DNA from: CAVXXD01 sp963765625
GTDB lineage: Bacteria > Actinomycetota > Geothermincolia > Geothermincolales > Geothermincolaceae
Assembly (NCBI GenBank): GCA_963765625.1
Contig: CAVXXD010000016.1
Location: 62,001-126,000, forward strand
DNA length: 64,000 bases
Direction of reading: 5' to 3'
Part shown: in pieces, positions 28,795 to 37,099 of the stretch
Layout of the letters: each line of letters opens with the position of its first letter
Position numbering within the stretch: position 1 is the stretch's first letter
Made by a program: the position numbers and the translations under genes
The notes under the pieces: model-generated
What the model was told of the DNA's origin: nothing
Databases searched by the model: none
What the model saw: only the letters and a program-made list of their open reading frames with translations

Positions 28795-30684
28795 ATGGAC
28801 AGGCGCAAGCAGATACCCGAAGGGCTTAAAGAACGTTACGCCGAGAAGTTTCAACCCGAAGCGGAGGTGTTCAAGCACATTCGCCGGGGGGACCACCTCT
28901 TTATCGGAACCGCTTGCGGAGAGCCCCAGTGCCTGGTGAACTCCCTGGTCTCCTTCGTGGAGTCAAACCCCAAGGCGTTTTTCGACACCGAGGTCTTCCA
29001 TGTCTGGACCCTGGGGGTAGCACCATATGCTGATGAGAAGTTCTCCCGCAACTTCAGGCACAACTCCTTTTTCATCGGTGACAACACCCGTGGAGCGGTC
29101 AATGAAGGGCTGGCCGACTATACCCCCATCTTCCTCTCCCAGGTACCCGATCTTTTCTACCGTAAGATGATCCCCATCGACGTGGCCCTGGTGCAGACTT
29201 CCCTGCCCGACCGCAACGGCTACATGAGCCTGGGGGTGAGCGTAGACATCACCAAGGCGGCGGTGGAGATGGCTTCCCTGGTGATCTGCCAGGTGAACTC
29301 GTACATGCCCCGCGTCCACGGGGACACCTTCATTCACATCGACGACGTGGACTACATCCTGCCCTGCGACGAGCTTCTGCTCACTTATGAGCCGGATGTC
29401 TCCGACGAACTGGCCGACCAGATCGGTAAGTACGTCGCCCGGCTGGTGGAGGACGGGGACACCATCCAGGTAGGGTACGGCTCAATCCCCAACGCCATCC
29501 TGGCCAACCTGGAGGACAAGAAACACCTGGGGGTCCATACCGAGCTGGTCAGCGACGGTATAGCCAACCTTATGCGCAAAGGGGTCATCGACAACAGCAG
29601 GAAAACCATCAACCGCGGCAAGACGGTGGCGACCTTCTGCATGGGCAACCAGGAGACCTACGATTTCCTGGACGACAACCCCGTCGTCGACTTCCGCACC
29701 ATCGATTACACCAACAACCCTCTGGTCATCGCTGAGCACCACAACATGGTGGCCATCAACAGCGCCCTGGAGATCGACCTCACAGGCCAGGCTACGGCGG
29801 AGTCGCTGGGAAAGGTCTTCTACAGCGGCATCGGCGGCCAGGCCGATTTCATGCGCGGCGCCGTACTGGCGCCGGGTGGGCGTACCATCCTGGCCCTGCC
29901 CTCGACCGCCGGCAACGACGAGTACTCACGTATCCAGCCTCTGGTGCAGGAAGGGGCGGGAGTGACCCTGAACCGCGGGGACGTCCACTACGTGGTGACC
30001 GAGTATGGCATCGCCTACCTGCACGGCAAGAACATCCGGGAGCGGGCCATGGAGCTGATCGCCATCGCTCACCCCAAGTTCCGGGAGTGGCTGATCGCAG
30101 AGGCCAAGAAGGACAACCTCATCTACGCCGACCAGGCCTTTATACCGGGCAAGGCGGGGGAGTACCCCGAGGAGCTCGAGCTCTACCGCACCACCAGGAG
30201 CGGCATGGACATCCTGCTGCGGCCGGTGAAGATCAGCGACGAGCCGCTCATCAAAGACCTCTTCTACTCCCTCTCCGACAAGAGCCTGTACCGCCGGTTC
30301 GTCTCGGCACGGCAGGACATGCCCCACGACCGGCTGCAGGAATTCGTGATCATCGACTACACCCAGGAGATAGTCATCCTGGCGGTTGTTCAGGAGGGTG
30401 ATAAGGAAATGCCGATAGGTCTGGGGCAGTACAGCATCAACCCCGGGACCCACACCGCCGAGGTGGCCTTCGTGGTGCGGGACGACCATCACAACAACGG
30501 CATCGGGACGGAGTTGCTGACTTACCTGACCCTGCTGGCTAAGCGGCAGGGCCTGCGCGGCTTCACGGCCGAGGTGCTGGCCGACAATAAACCCATGCTC
30601 CACGTCTTCAACAAGATGGGGTTCGATATGGAGAAGGACCTGTCCAGCGGCATCTACGAACTGACCATGTCTTTCAAGGGCTAG
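28795..30684 (+). CDS. Acetyl-CoA hydrolase/CoA-transferase fused to a GNAT acetyltransferase domain
   Basis: 629 residues. Residues 1-430 are a CoA-transferase family I protein of the acetyl-CoA hydrolase / 4-hydroxybutyrate CoA-transferase type: VQVGYGSIPNAI-like QVGYGSIPNAILANL, the SGIGGQADFMRGA motif, and EYGIAYLHGKNIRERA, which carries the usual active-site region. The last ~160 residues are a GNAT domain with VRDDHHNNGIGTELL, the acetyl-CoA pyrophosphate loop. ATG 28795 has AGAGGAAG upstream; longer frames lack a ribosome site. It moves CoA between acetate and other acids or hydrolyses acetyl-CoA; the GNAT domain may sense acetyl-CoA or acetylate a partner such as Acs. Confidence 0.9.
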   Translation: MDRRKQIPEGLKERYAEKFQPEAEVFKHIRRGDHLFIGTACGEPQCLVNSLVSFVESNPKAFFDTEVFHVWTLGVAPYADEKFSRNFRHNSFFIGDNTRGAVNEGLADYTPIFLSQVPDLFYRKMIPIDVALVQTSLPDRNGYMSLGVSVDITKAAVEMASLVICQVNSYMPRVHGDTFIHIDDVDYILPCDELLLTYEPDVSDELADQIGKYVARLVEDGDTIQVGYGSIPNAILANLEDKKHLGVHTELVSDGIANLMRKGVIDNSRKTINRGKTVATFCMGNQETYDFLDDNPVVDFRTIDYTNNPLVIAEHHNMVAINSALEIDLTGQATAESLGKVFYSGIGGQADFMRGAVLAPGGRTILALPSTAGNDEYSRIQPLVQEGAGVTLNRGDVHYVVTEYGIAYLHGKNIRERAMELIAIAHPKFREWLIAEAKKDNLIYADQAFIPGKAGEYPEELELYRTTRSGMDILLRPVKISDEPLIKDLFYSLSDKSLYRRFVSARQDMPHDRLQEFVIIDYTQEIVILAVVQEGDKEMPIGLGQYSINPGTHTAEVAFVVRDDHHNNGIGTELLTYLTLLAKRQGLRGFTAEVLADNKPMLHVFNKMGFDMEKDLSSGIYELTMSFKG

Positions 30685-30733
30685 CCCTGCATAGAAGCTA
30701 ATCGGGACGTTCGGCTGAGGGAGGAGTGGCATT

Positions 30734-32398
30734 ATGGGTGAAGCGCACGGCGGACGGCTGGTAGCGAAATATCTTAAGGACGTCGAGGGCATCGACACCA
30801 TCTTCGCCCTCTCGGGCGGGCATATCGCCCCCATCTTCGACGGCTGCCTGGACGAAGGCGTGAGAATAGTGGACGTCCGTCATGAACAGGCCGCGGCGAT
30901 GATGGCTCACGCCTGGTCTATATTTAAGAACAAACCCGGAGTCTGCCTGGTGACCGCCGGCCCCGGCTTCACCAACGCCCTCACCGGCGTGGTCAATGCC
31001 GCCACCGAGAACGTTCCCCTGGTGGTGCTATGCGGCATGGCTCCCCTGCACGACCTGGACAAAGGCACCCTGCAGGACATCGACCAGATGAGCATGATCA
31101 AGCCGGTGGTGAAGTGGGCGGGCCGCTGCCATCACACCGAGAGGATACCCGAGTACCTGGAGATGGCCTTCCGCTATGCCGTCTCCGGCCGTCCCGGCCC
31201 CGTCTTCCTGGAGTTCGCCCCGGAAGCTCTCTATTACAAGGTGGAAGACGGTGCGGTGGCGTTTCCGCCCGCCCCGGCATCCTTATATCCGGTAACCCCC
31301 GAGCCCCTGGCCATAGAACAGGCGGTGGAGGCGCTGAACGGCGCCGAGAGGCCGCTGGTGGTGGCTGGGAGCGGCATCGCCCACAGCCGCTGCGCCGGCG
31401 CGCTCAAGACGGTGGTCGAAAAGGCCGGCATCCCCTTCCTTCTTATGAACAACGGGCGGGGCGCTGTCCCGGATGAGCACCCCCTCTCTCTCTGGGACGG
31501 GGGCCTGGTGGGCATGATGACGGCCACGGCCATGGCCGACGTGGTGCTGGCAGTGGGCATCAGGTTCAACTGGGTGCTCAATTACGGGGACATCCTGGCC
31601 GGCGCCAGGGTGATAAGGGTGGACATCGACCCGGCCGAAGTGGACCGCAACCGCCACGCCGACCTGGCCCTGGTGGGCGACGCCGGGGCGGTGCTGAGAT
31701 TGCTGGAGCCGGGGCTGGAGAAGAAAGACCGCGGCGACTGGTTGAACACCCTCAGGGGGACTTTCGCGGCCGTCACCGCCGGCGAACAGCAGGCCATGAA
31801 CGAACCCGCCGACCCCATTCATCCATTACACCTTGTAAAAAGATTACGTGAGGCCACCGGGGACGATGCCATCTTCGTCGTGGACGGCGGCGACACCGTC
31901 TACTTCGGCCTGGTGGGATTGCGGGCGAAGGAGATGTCCGGGGTGATCGGCTCGGGCACCCTCTTCGGCTGTCTGGGAACGGGCGTGCCCTTTGCCATCG
32001 GGGCCAAGGCGGCCTGCCCGGAAAAGACCGTGGTGCTCCTGACCGGAGACGGCTCCTTCGGCCTCAACGCCATGGAGTTGGAGACGGCCTGCCGTCACGG
32101 CGCCCCTATAGTCACGGTGATCTGTAACGACCAGGCCTGGGGCATGGTCAAGCACCACCAGGAGCTCTGCTTCGAAGGCGACCGGGTCTGCGGCACCGAA
32201 CTGGGGACCATCCACTACGAGAAGATCGCCGAGGCCTTCGGTGGCCACGCCGAGTTCGTGGAGAAGGAGGCGGATATCCTGCCGGCGCTGGAGCGGGCCC
32301 TGGCTTCGGGCCGGACCGCCTGCGTCAACGTGCTCACCGACCCCAGCGCGGCCAGCCTCTCCTCGGTGATGTTCGCCCAGGCTTTCAAAGACCTGTGA
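30734..32398 (+). CDS. Thiamine-diphosphate enzyme of the acetolactate synthase / 2-hydroxyacyl-CoA lyase family
   Basis: 554 residues with the three-domain layout of this family. The catalytic glutamate is in DVRHEQAAAMMAHAW, the ThDP motif is GDGSFGLNAMELETACRHG with the closing NDQAWG. GAGSGIAHS-like VVAGSGIAHSR begins the middle domain. It ends normally. Acetolactate synthase is one reading; oxalyl-CoA decarboxylase or 2-hydroxyacyl-CoA lyase is another, which the CoA-transferase next door favours slightly. No small regulatory subunit (ilvN) is present, which argues against a biosynthetic role. ATG 30734 with GAGGAG seven bases upstream. Confidence 0.82.
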   Translation: MGEAHGGRLVAKYLKDVEGIDTIFALSGGHIAPIFDGCLDEGVRIVDVRHEQAAAMMAHAWSIFKNKPGVCLVTAGPGFTNALTGVVNAATENVPLVVLCGMAPLHDLDKGTLQDIDQMSMIKPVVKWAGRCHHTERIPEYLEMAFRYAVSGRPGPVFLEFAPEALYYKVEDGAVAFPPAPASLYPVTPEPLAIEQAVEALNGAERPLVVAGSGIAHSRCAGALKTVVEKAGIPFLLMNNGRGAVPDEHPLSLWDGGLVGMMTATAMADVVLAVGIRFNWVLNYGDILAGARVIRVDIDPAEVDRNRHADLALVGDAGAVLRLLEPGLEKKDRGDWLNTLRGTFAAVTAGEQQAMNEPADPIHPLHLVKRLREATGDDAIFVVDGGDTVYFGLVGLRAKEMSGVIGSGTLFGCLGTGVPFAIGAKAACPEKTVVLLTGDGSFGLNAMELETACRHGAPIVTVICNDQAWGMVKHHQELCFEGDRVCGTELGTIHYEKIAEAFGGHAEFVEKEADILPALERALASGRTACVNVLTDPSAASLSSVMFAQAFKDL

Positions 32399-32436
32399 TC
32401 TCGATTTCCGTCACGCCGGCTTAACGGAAACTTAAC

Positions 32437-32465
32437 TTGACAGCCGCGGCAGCCTGTCTTAACAT
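32437..32465 (+). promoter_or_regulatory. Predicted sigma-70 promoter of the TetR gene at 32.5 kb
   Basis: A perfect TTGACA (32437-32442), 17-base spacer, and TAACAT (32460-32465). Downstream, ACTAAAG occurs twice (32470-32476 and 32492-32498), 22 bases apart, with the palindrome AGTATACT at 32487-32494: a likely autoregulatory site. Confidence 0.6.
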
Positions 32466-32513
32466 GGAAACTAAAGAAACGATAACAGTATACTAAAGTT
32501 ACTTGGGGTGGAC

Positions 32514-33143
32514 ATGGCCAGACAGACGGACATGCGGGAGCACATCTTTGAACCGGCGCGCGGGCTCTTCTTCAAGTTCGGCTTCTCCAAGGTGACCACA
32601 GACGAGATAGCCGCCGCTGCCGGGGTCAGCAAAAAGACCCTCTACAAATACTTCGACAGCAAGGAGGCGCTCTTCGAGGAGGTTGTCGGCCGTACCGTCC
32701 AGGAATTGTCAACCCGTATCGACGCGGTTATGAGGGACGAGAGCCTGTCCTTTCCCGAGAGGCTCCGCCGCATCATCGAGCTGCGGGCGGATGCGTTCTC
32801 TCGCATCGGGCAACCCCTCATCCACGACGTGCAGCGCAACTTCCCCGCTCTCTGGAGCCAGGTGGAAGAGCGGCGCCGCGCCGGCCTGGAGGCATCCTTC
32901 GGCCGGCTGGTGGAGGAAGGGGTGAAGCAGGGCGTCTTCCGGCCGGACATCGACCCCGGGATGCTGGAGATGGTCTACACCAGCGCCATCACCGTCATAG
33001 TCAACCCCGATAACCTGTCCAGGGTGCCCTATACCGCCGAGGAAGCCACCGATGCCGTTATGACTATCATCTTCTCCGGCGTGCTGACCGATAAAGCGAG
33101 AAAACAGTTCCACGTCCAGGCCGGAAAGCATCAAAAGGGATAG
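32514..33143 (+). CDS. TetR-family transcriptional regulator (TetR 1)
   Basis: 209 residues. N-terminal helix-turn-helix with VTTDEIAAAAGVSKKTLYKYFDSKEALF, the TetR signature. The ligand-binding part is of the AcrR/C-terminal type without a recognised ligand. ATG 32514 fits the GGGG five bases upstream better than GTG 32508. It has its own promoter and precedes a lipoprotein-ABC exporter group 28 bases away, so it may control that group as well as itself. Less related to the two later TetR proteins than these are to each other. Confidence 0.88.
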   Translation: MARQTDMREHIFEPARGLFFKFGFSKVTTDEIAAAAGVSKKTLYKYFDSKEALFEEVVGRTVQELSTRIDAVMRDESLSFPERLRRIIELRADAFSRIGQPLIHDVQRNFPALWSQVEERRRAGLEASFGRLVEEGVKQGVFRPDIDPGMLEMVYTSAITVIVNPDNLSRVPYTAEEATDAVMTIIFSGVLTDKARKQFHVQAGKHQKG

Positions 33144-33171
33144 ACGGAGGACGGGGACGGTAGAAGGGGTG

Positions 33172-33921
33172 ATGGATATGTCGATTATCAGGAAGAACGG
33201 GAAGAGCCCGGCCCTGGCCTGGGTTCTGGCGTTATTGACGGCGGCGTGCCTGTTGGCAGCCGGTTGCGGCAGCGAGAAGGCTCAGGAGCCGGCACCGGTG
33301 AGCGAAGAGGGGCTGAAGCTGCCGCCGGGCGTGGTTGAGCAGGGGGGCCTGCCGGACGACCCGCCGGAGCGGGTGGTTCAGGAGAAGACGGCAATCGCCG
33401 AGGTGGCCGGCACGGCCGCCTCGGAGTCCAGCGCCGCCGCCGTGTTGGACCTGGAGGGAGGGCGTTTTACTCTCACCGCGGTGTCCCGCCTGGAGGATAA
33501 TCAGGACGTTACCTCGGCCGCCATGCGTGAGATGGGTGGGGATTACCTGGAATTCGAGGTGTCCGTCGAGAACATCTCCGACGATTACCTCGACCTTACC
33601 GAGTTCGAGTTCCGGGTGTGGAGCCCGGGGATAGACACAGACGACTATGCCTGGAACTATCCCCTGGGCCGGCCCGGAGGAGACAACCTCATCATCGCCA
33701 CCCTCATCAATCAGGACGATCTCTCCACCCTGACCTACAGGCTGAAGATCGGTGAGGTCTACGAGGACGCCCTCCTCTTCTTCGACCTCAATCCCAGGAG
33801 TGTCTACCGCAACGACGCCTTCGACCCGGAAGGCGCAACCTTCAGCGTATACAAGGCGCGGGGCGAGGGCTCGGGAGAGAAGGCTGAAGTCTCTCTCTCC
33901 GGGCTGGTGAAGGAGGGCTGA
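33172..33921 (+). CDS. Lipoprotein, possibly DUF4352-like
   Basis: 249 residues. Signal peptide with lipobox LLAAGC, so it is membrane-anchored outside the cell. After a proline- and glutamate-rich linker, residues ~100-230 form a beta-rich domain with GDYLEFEVSVENISDDYLDL and LTYRLKIGEVYEDALLFFDL, the pattern of DUF4352/telokin-like domains on Gram-positive lipoproteins. It is directly upstream of an ABC exporter and probably works with it. Confidence 0.75.
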   Translation: MDMSIIRKNGKSPALAWVLALLTAACLLAAGCGSEKAQEPAPVSEEGLKLPPGVVEQGGLPDDPPERVVQEKTAIAEVAGTAASESSAAAVLDLEGGRFTLTAVSRLEDNQDVTSAAMREMGGDYLEFEVSVENISDDYLDLTEFEFRVWSPGIDTDDYAWNYPLGRPGGDNLIIATLINQDDLSTLTYRLKIGEVYEDALLFFDLNPRSVYRNDAFDPEGATFSVYKARGEGSGEKAEVSLSGLVKEG

Positions 33922-33927
33922 CAGGCC

Positions 33928-35430
33928 ATGGGGACCTTGATGCGGGGCCTGAAGAGCGTTTACCGCAACCCCGCCCGTAGCCTCATCGTCATTTTCCTGC
34001 TGGGAGTCTGCCTGACCTTCTCCATGGCCATGCTGGCGGTTCGGATGGCTGCCGACTCCCAGGTGGAGGAGGTGAAAACCCGCGTGGGCAACTTCGCCGA
34101 GATCAAGCTGAGTTCCCAGGTCTTCTTCGACCGTTTCATGAGCGAGAGTGGCAAGTCGGAAGGAGACCGGGAACGGGAATCGCGCACCATGAGCGAGGCC
34201 GAGGCCGGGGCTGAGCGGTCGGAGATGCTTATGGACGAGCAGGTCACCGACGACACCTCCCGCCTGGAATACGTGCGCACCTACGACAAGTTCCTCACCG
34301 CCGACATCAACGTCCCCGAGTTGGAGAACGCCGCCATCCTGCCGGCCTTCGAGTCGGGCATCGCCAAGGAGGCGGCCCGCATGGGCATGAACGTCACCGA
34401 GAACACCTTCGCCTTCATCGGCAACACCGACGCCGCTTCACTATCAGATTTCCGGGAGGGAAAGAAAGAACTGGTCGAGGGGGAGTATTACACCTATTTC
34501 GACTACCTCCAGGCCGAGCCGGTGGCGCTCATCGAGAAGAATCTGGCCGAAAAGAACGGCCTGGGAGTGGGCAGTGTGGTGGAGGCGGAGATCAAGGACA
34601 AGTCCGGCCGGGAGAGTGAGCAGGAGCTCACCGTCATAGGTATTTATGAGACCAGGGAAGCGGAGAACACCAACTCTCTGCTGGGGTTCAACCCCTTCGG
34701 CAACACCTTCTTCGTACCCCTGTCGGTGGTGCAGAAGCTGAACAACACACCCGGATACGTAGACAGCTCGTCGTACTATTTCGACAACGTCGACTCCACC
34801 TCGGAGCTGATGGCGAACTTCTCCTCCCTTGCCGGATCAGACCGCTACGAGATGACCACGGACTACGCCGACTACCAGGCTCTGGCCGACCCCCTGACCA
34901 AGGTGGGCAACACCTCCAGCATCGGCCTGTGGGGATCCCTGGGGGCCTGCGTGCTCATCCTCTTCCTCTCCATGCTGCTCATCGTCAGGCAGCGGGTGAA
35001 GGAACTGGGAGTACTCAAAGCGGTGGGGGCGGCGGACCGTCAGATACTCCTGCAGTTCGGAGTGGAGGTGGTGATGCTCTGCCTGGTGGCGGTGGTCATC
35101 GCCTCCGGCATGACTGCCATATTCGGCCAGAGCCTGGGGGACTGGCTGCTCAAGGAGAGCAATGCTACGGTGGAGGCCCCCGCTGAGGTGGAGGACGGTA
35201 ACGGCATCGGAGGGGGGATGATGGGCGGCGCGGTGGAGGCCCTGCAGGGCGGCTCTCAGGGCAAATACGCCCCGCCCTCCGACACCGGCAACGAGATCAA
35301 GGTGCTCTTTGGCAGTGAGACCTTCCTCTACGCCTGCCTGATGCTGCTGGGCGTGTGCCTGATGGGTATGGTGATACCGGTGGTCTGGGTGGCGAGGCTG
35401 CGCCCTGCCCAGGTGTTGAGGATGGAATGA
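33928..35430 (+). CDS. ABC transporter permease, FtsX/MacB type
   Basis: 500 residues. One membrane segment at residues ~15-37 (SLIVIFLLGVCLTFSMAML), a large extracellular domain, then three segments near the C-terminus with VRQRVKELGVLKAVGAADRQ between them, the FtsX-domain motif. These transporters expel lipids or peptides or act as mechanical signal transmitters. The ATPase gene follows within 11 bases and a lipoprotein gene precedes within 7 bases. Confidence 0.9.
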   Translation: MGTLMRGLKSVYRNPARSLIVIFLLGVCLTFSMAMLAVRMAADSQVEEVKTRVGNFAEIKLSSQVFFDRFMSESGKSEGDRERESRTMSEAEAGAERSEMLMDEQVTDDTSRLEYVRTYDKFLTADINVPELENAAILPAFESGIAKEAARMGMNVTENTFAFIGNTDAASLSDFREGKKELVEGEYYTYFDYLQAEPVALIEKNLAEKNGLGVGSVVEAEIKDKSGRESEQELTVIGIYETREAENTNSLLGFNPFGNTFFVPLSVVQKLNNTPGYVDSSSYYFDNVDSTSELMANFSSLAGSDRYEMTTDYADYQALADPLTKVGNTSSIGLWGSLGACVLILFLSMLLIVRQRVKELGVLKAVGAADRQILLQFGVEVVMLCLVAVVIASGMTAIFGQSLGDWLLKESNATVEAPAEVEDGNGIGGGMMGGAVEALQGGSQGKYAPPSDTGNEIKVLFGSETFLYACLMLLGVCLMGMVIPVVWVARLRPAQVLRME

Positions 35431-35440
35431 GGAGGTGAGC

Positions 35441-36121
35441 ATGATGAGCATGATGAGCAAGGTAGTGGTGGAGGACGTGGTCAAGCGCTTCCGCACGCAC
35501 GGCGGGGATGTCATGGCCTTAAACGGTGTGTCCCTTACGGCCGAGCCGGGGCGGATGACCTCGGTGGTGGGGGCTTCGGGCAGTGGTAAGACCACCCTTC
35601 TTTACATCGTCGGCACCCTGGAGACGCCCGATTCCGGGCTGATAACGGTGGGGGGAGAGGACCTCTTCTCTTCCGGCCTTGACCTGGTGAAGTATCGTCG
35701 GGAGAAGGTGGGTTTCGTCTTCCAGTTCTTCAACCTGGTCAACTATTTCACCGCGGTGGAGAACGTCATGCTGCCCATGTCCATCTCGGGGCGCTTCGGA
35801 AACGGGGAGAGGAAGAGGGCCGAGGGCCTGCTTACGCGCATGGGGATCGGGGATACGCGCTGGAACCACCGCCCCACCCGCCTTTCAGGTGGGGAACAGC
35901 AGCGGGTGGCCATAGCGAGGGCCATGGCTAACGACCCCGAGATCATCCTGGCGGACGAGCCTACCGGCAACCTCGATTCGGCCACGGGCGACACCATCGT
36001 GGCCCTGCTGCGAGAACTGGCGGAGGAGGGGCGCTGCGTGATCATCGTCACCCATGACGAAACGGTGGCCGAACGCTCCGACGCCGTGGCTTACCTCAAG
36101 GACGGGAAGCGCCTGGAGTAA
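35441..36121 (+). CDS. ABC transporter ATP-binding protein, MacB/LolD type
   Basis: 226 residues. Walker A GASGSGKTT, Q-loop FVFQFFNLV, signature LSGGEQQRVAIARAM, Walker B IILADEPTGNLDS, H-loop TVTHDE-like IIVTHDETVAE. It powers the permease just upstream. Several in-frame starts are crowded in a small ATGATGAGC repeat at the 5' end; ATG 35441, five bases after GAGGAGG, is chosen but ATG 35444 is as good. Confidence 0.92.
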   Translation: MMSMMSKVVVEDVVKRFRTHGGDVMALNGVSLTAEPGRMTSVVGASGSGKTTLLYIVGTLETPDSGLITVGGEDLFSSGLDLVKYRREKVGFVFQFFNLVNYFTAVENVMLPMSISGRFGNGERKRAEGLLTRMGIGDTRWNHRPTRLSGGEQQRVAIARAMANDPEIILADEPTGNLDSATGDTIVALLRELAEEGRCVIIVTHDETVAERSDAVAYLKDGKRLE

Positions 36122-36126
36122 AATGC

Positions 36127-36132
36127 TATAAT
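36127..36132 (+). promoter_or_regulatory. -10 element before the zinc-ribbon membrane protein gene
   Basis: A perfect TATAAT just after the ABC ATPase stop, 36 bases before the next start. No strong -35 box is seen. Confidence 0.4.
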
Positions 36133-36168
36133 ATTTACAGTGTGTGAACTTGAGCGAGGGGATGCCGG

Positions 36169-36993
36169 ATGAAATGCACGCGTTGCGGGGCCGAGAACTG
36201 GGACACCAGCTCGCGCTGCTCGGTCTGCGGCGACATGCTGGAACAGCATGGCCGGGCAGAAGGCGTTTCTTACACTTCGCTGGGCGGCCCGCCCAGGCAG
36301 AGGGTCCCCACCGAGCAGGAAGTCGTCGACGCGGCGTCCCTGCGCAAACAGGGCTCCTACGAATACATCTACGACGAAGAGCGTCAGACCATGATCGAAG
36401 CCGAGCGCCGGGGAGGCTACCTGGTGCCCACCGTATCCGGAACGAGGTCGGTCGGCGAACGCCCGACCTACCTGACCCAGTACTCCGCGCATCCGGAGCG
36501 TAAGCGAGGCTATCTCTATTTCAACCGGAAACTCCTGCCTTTCATCATCCCGGTATTGATCGCGGGAGCCCTCTTCGTCGCGGGTACTTTCTGCACCTGG
36601 ATGACCATGGCCGACGGCGCCGAAGTCAGCGGATGGGACCTCTACCAGAAAGGCAAGGCGGGCATGAACGGAGGGAACGCCCTGTACATCCCGGATGTGA
36701 TCAACGCCGACCGGGAAGATTACCAGAGGACCGGCCTGCTCTTCACGGGCGTCTGGACCCTGGCCGGAGGCGTTATCCTTCTCTTCCTGGCCGGGGTGGT
36801 GGTGTTTCTCTACGAGCATCGCATCCTCTATTTCACGGCCCTGCTGTCGACGGGGTTGCTGGTGGTAACCAGCATCAACCTTTTCATGACCATTTTCAGC
36901 CGGGCTACGATGGAATGGCCGATATATTCTCTGCCGGCTATAACCGTGGCGGTGATAATCATCGCCCTGGACGCGCGTCGCGCCTATGTCTGA
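36169..36993 (+). CDS. Zinc-ribbon membrane protein of unknown function
   Basis: 274 residues. The N-terminus is a zinc ribbon, CTRCGAENWDTSSRCSVCG, on the cytoplasmic side. After a ~100-residue linker come four membrane segments (about residues 124-145, 195-218, 223-245 and 250-268). The first loop outside has a WMTMADGAEVSGWDLYQKG pattern seen in various Gram-positive membrane proteins. Function unknown. It is followed by a YfhO-like protein and a methyltransferase and may belong with them to envelope assembly. Confidence 0.7.
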   Translation: MKCTRCGAENWDTSSRCSVCGDMLEQHGRAEGVSYTSLGGPPRQRVPTEQEVVDAASLRKQGSYEYIYDEERQTMIEAERRGGYLVPTVSGTRSVGERPTYLTQYSAHPERKRGYLYFNRKLLPFIIPVLIAGALFVAGTFCTWMTMADGAEVSGWDLYQKGKAGMNGGNALYIPDVINADREDYQRTGLLFTGVWTLAGGVILLFLAGVVVFLYEHRILYFTALLSTGLLVVTSINLFMTIFSRATMEWPIYSLPAITVAVIIIALDARRAYV

Positions 36994-37099
36994 GAAGGAG
37001 GCTGCACCGCCGCCGCTGCCCCTGGGGCCCGATTGAAGGTCGCCTGCAAGTGATATATTGTTGGAGGCTGTGACCTATATCGGACGAGAGGGAGGCGAG

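Noticed and set aside
35438..35460. ATGATGAGC short repeat at the start of the ABC ATPase gene as a regulatory slippage site
   Set aside because: It is only two to three units and adds just alternative in-frame starts.
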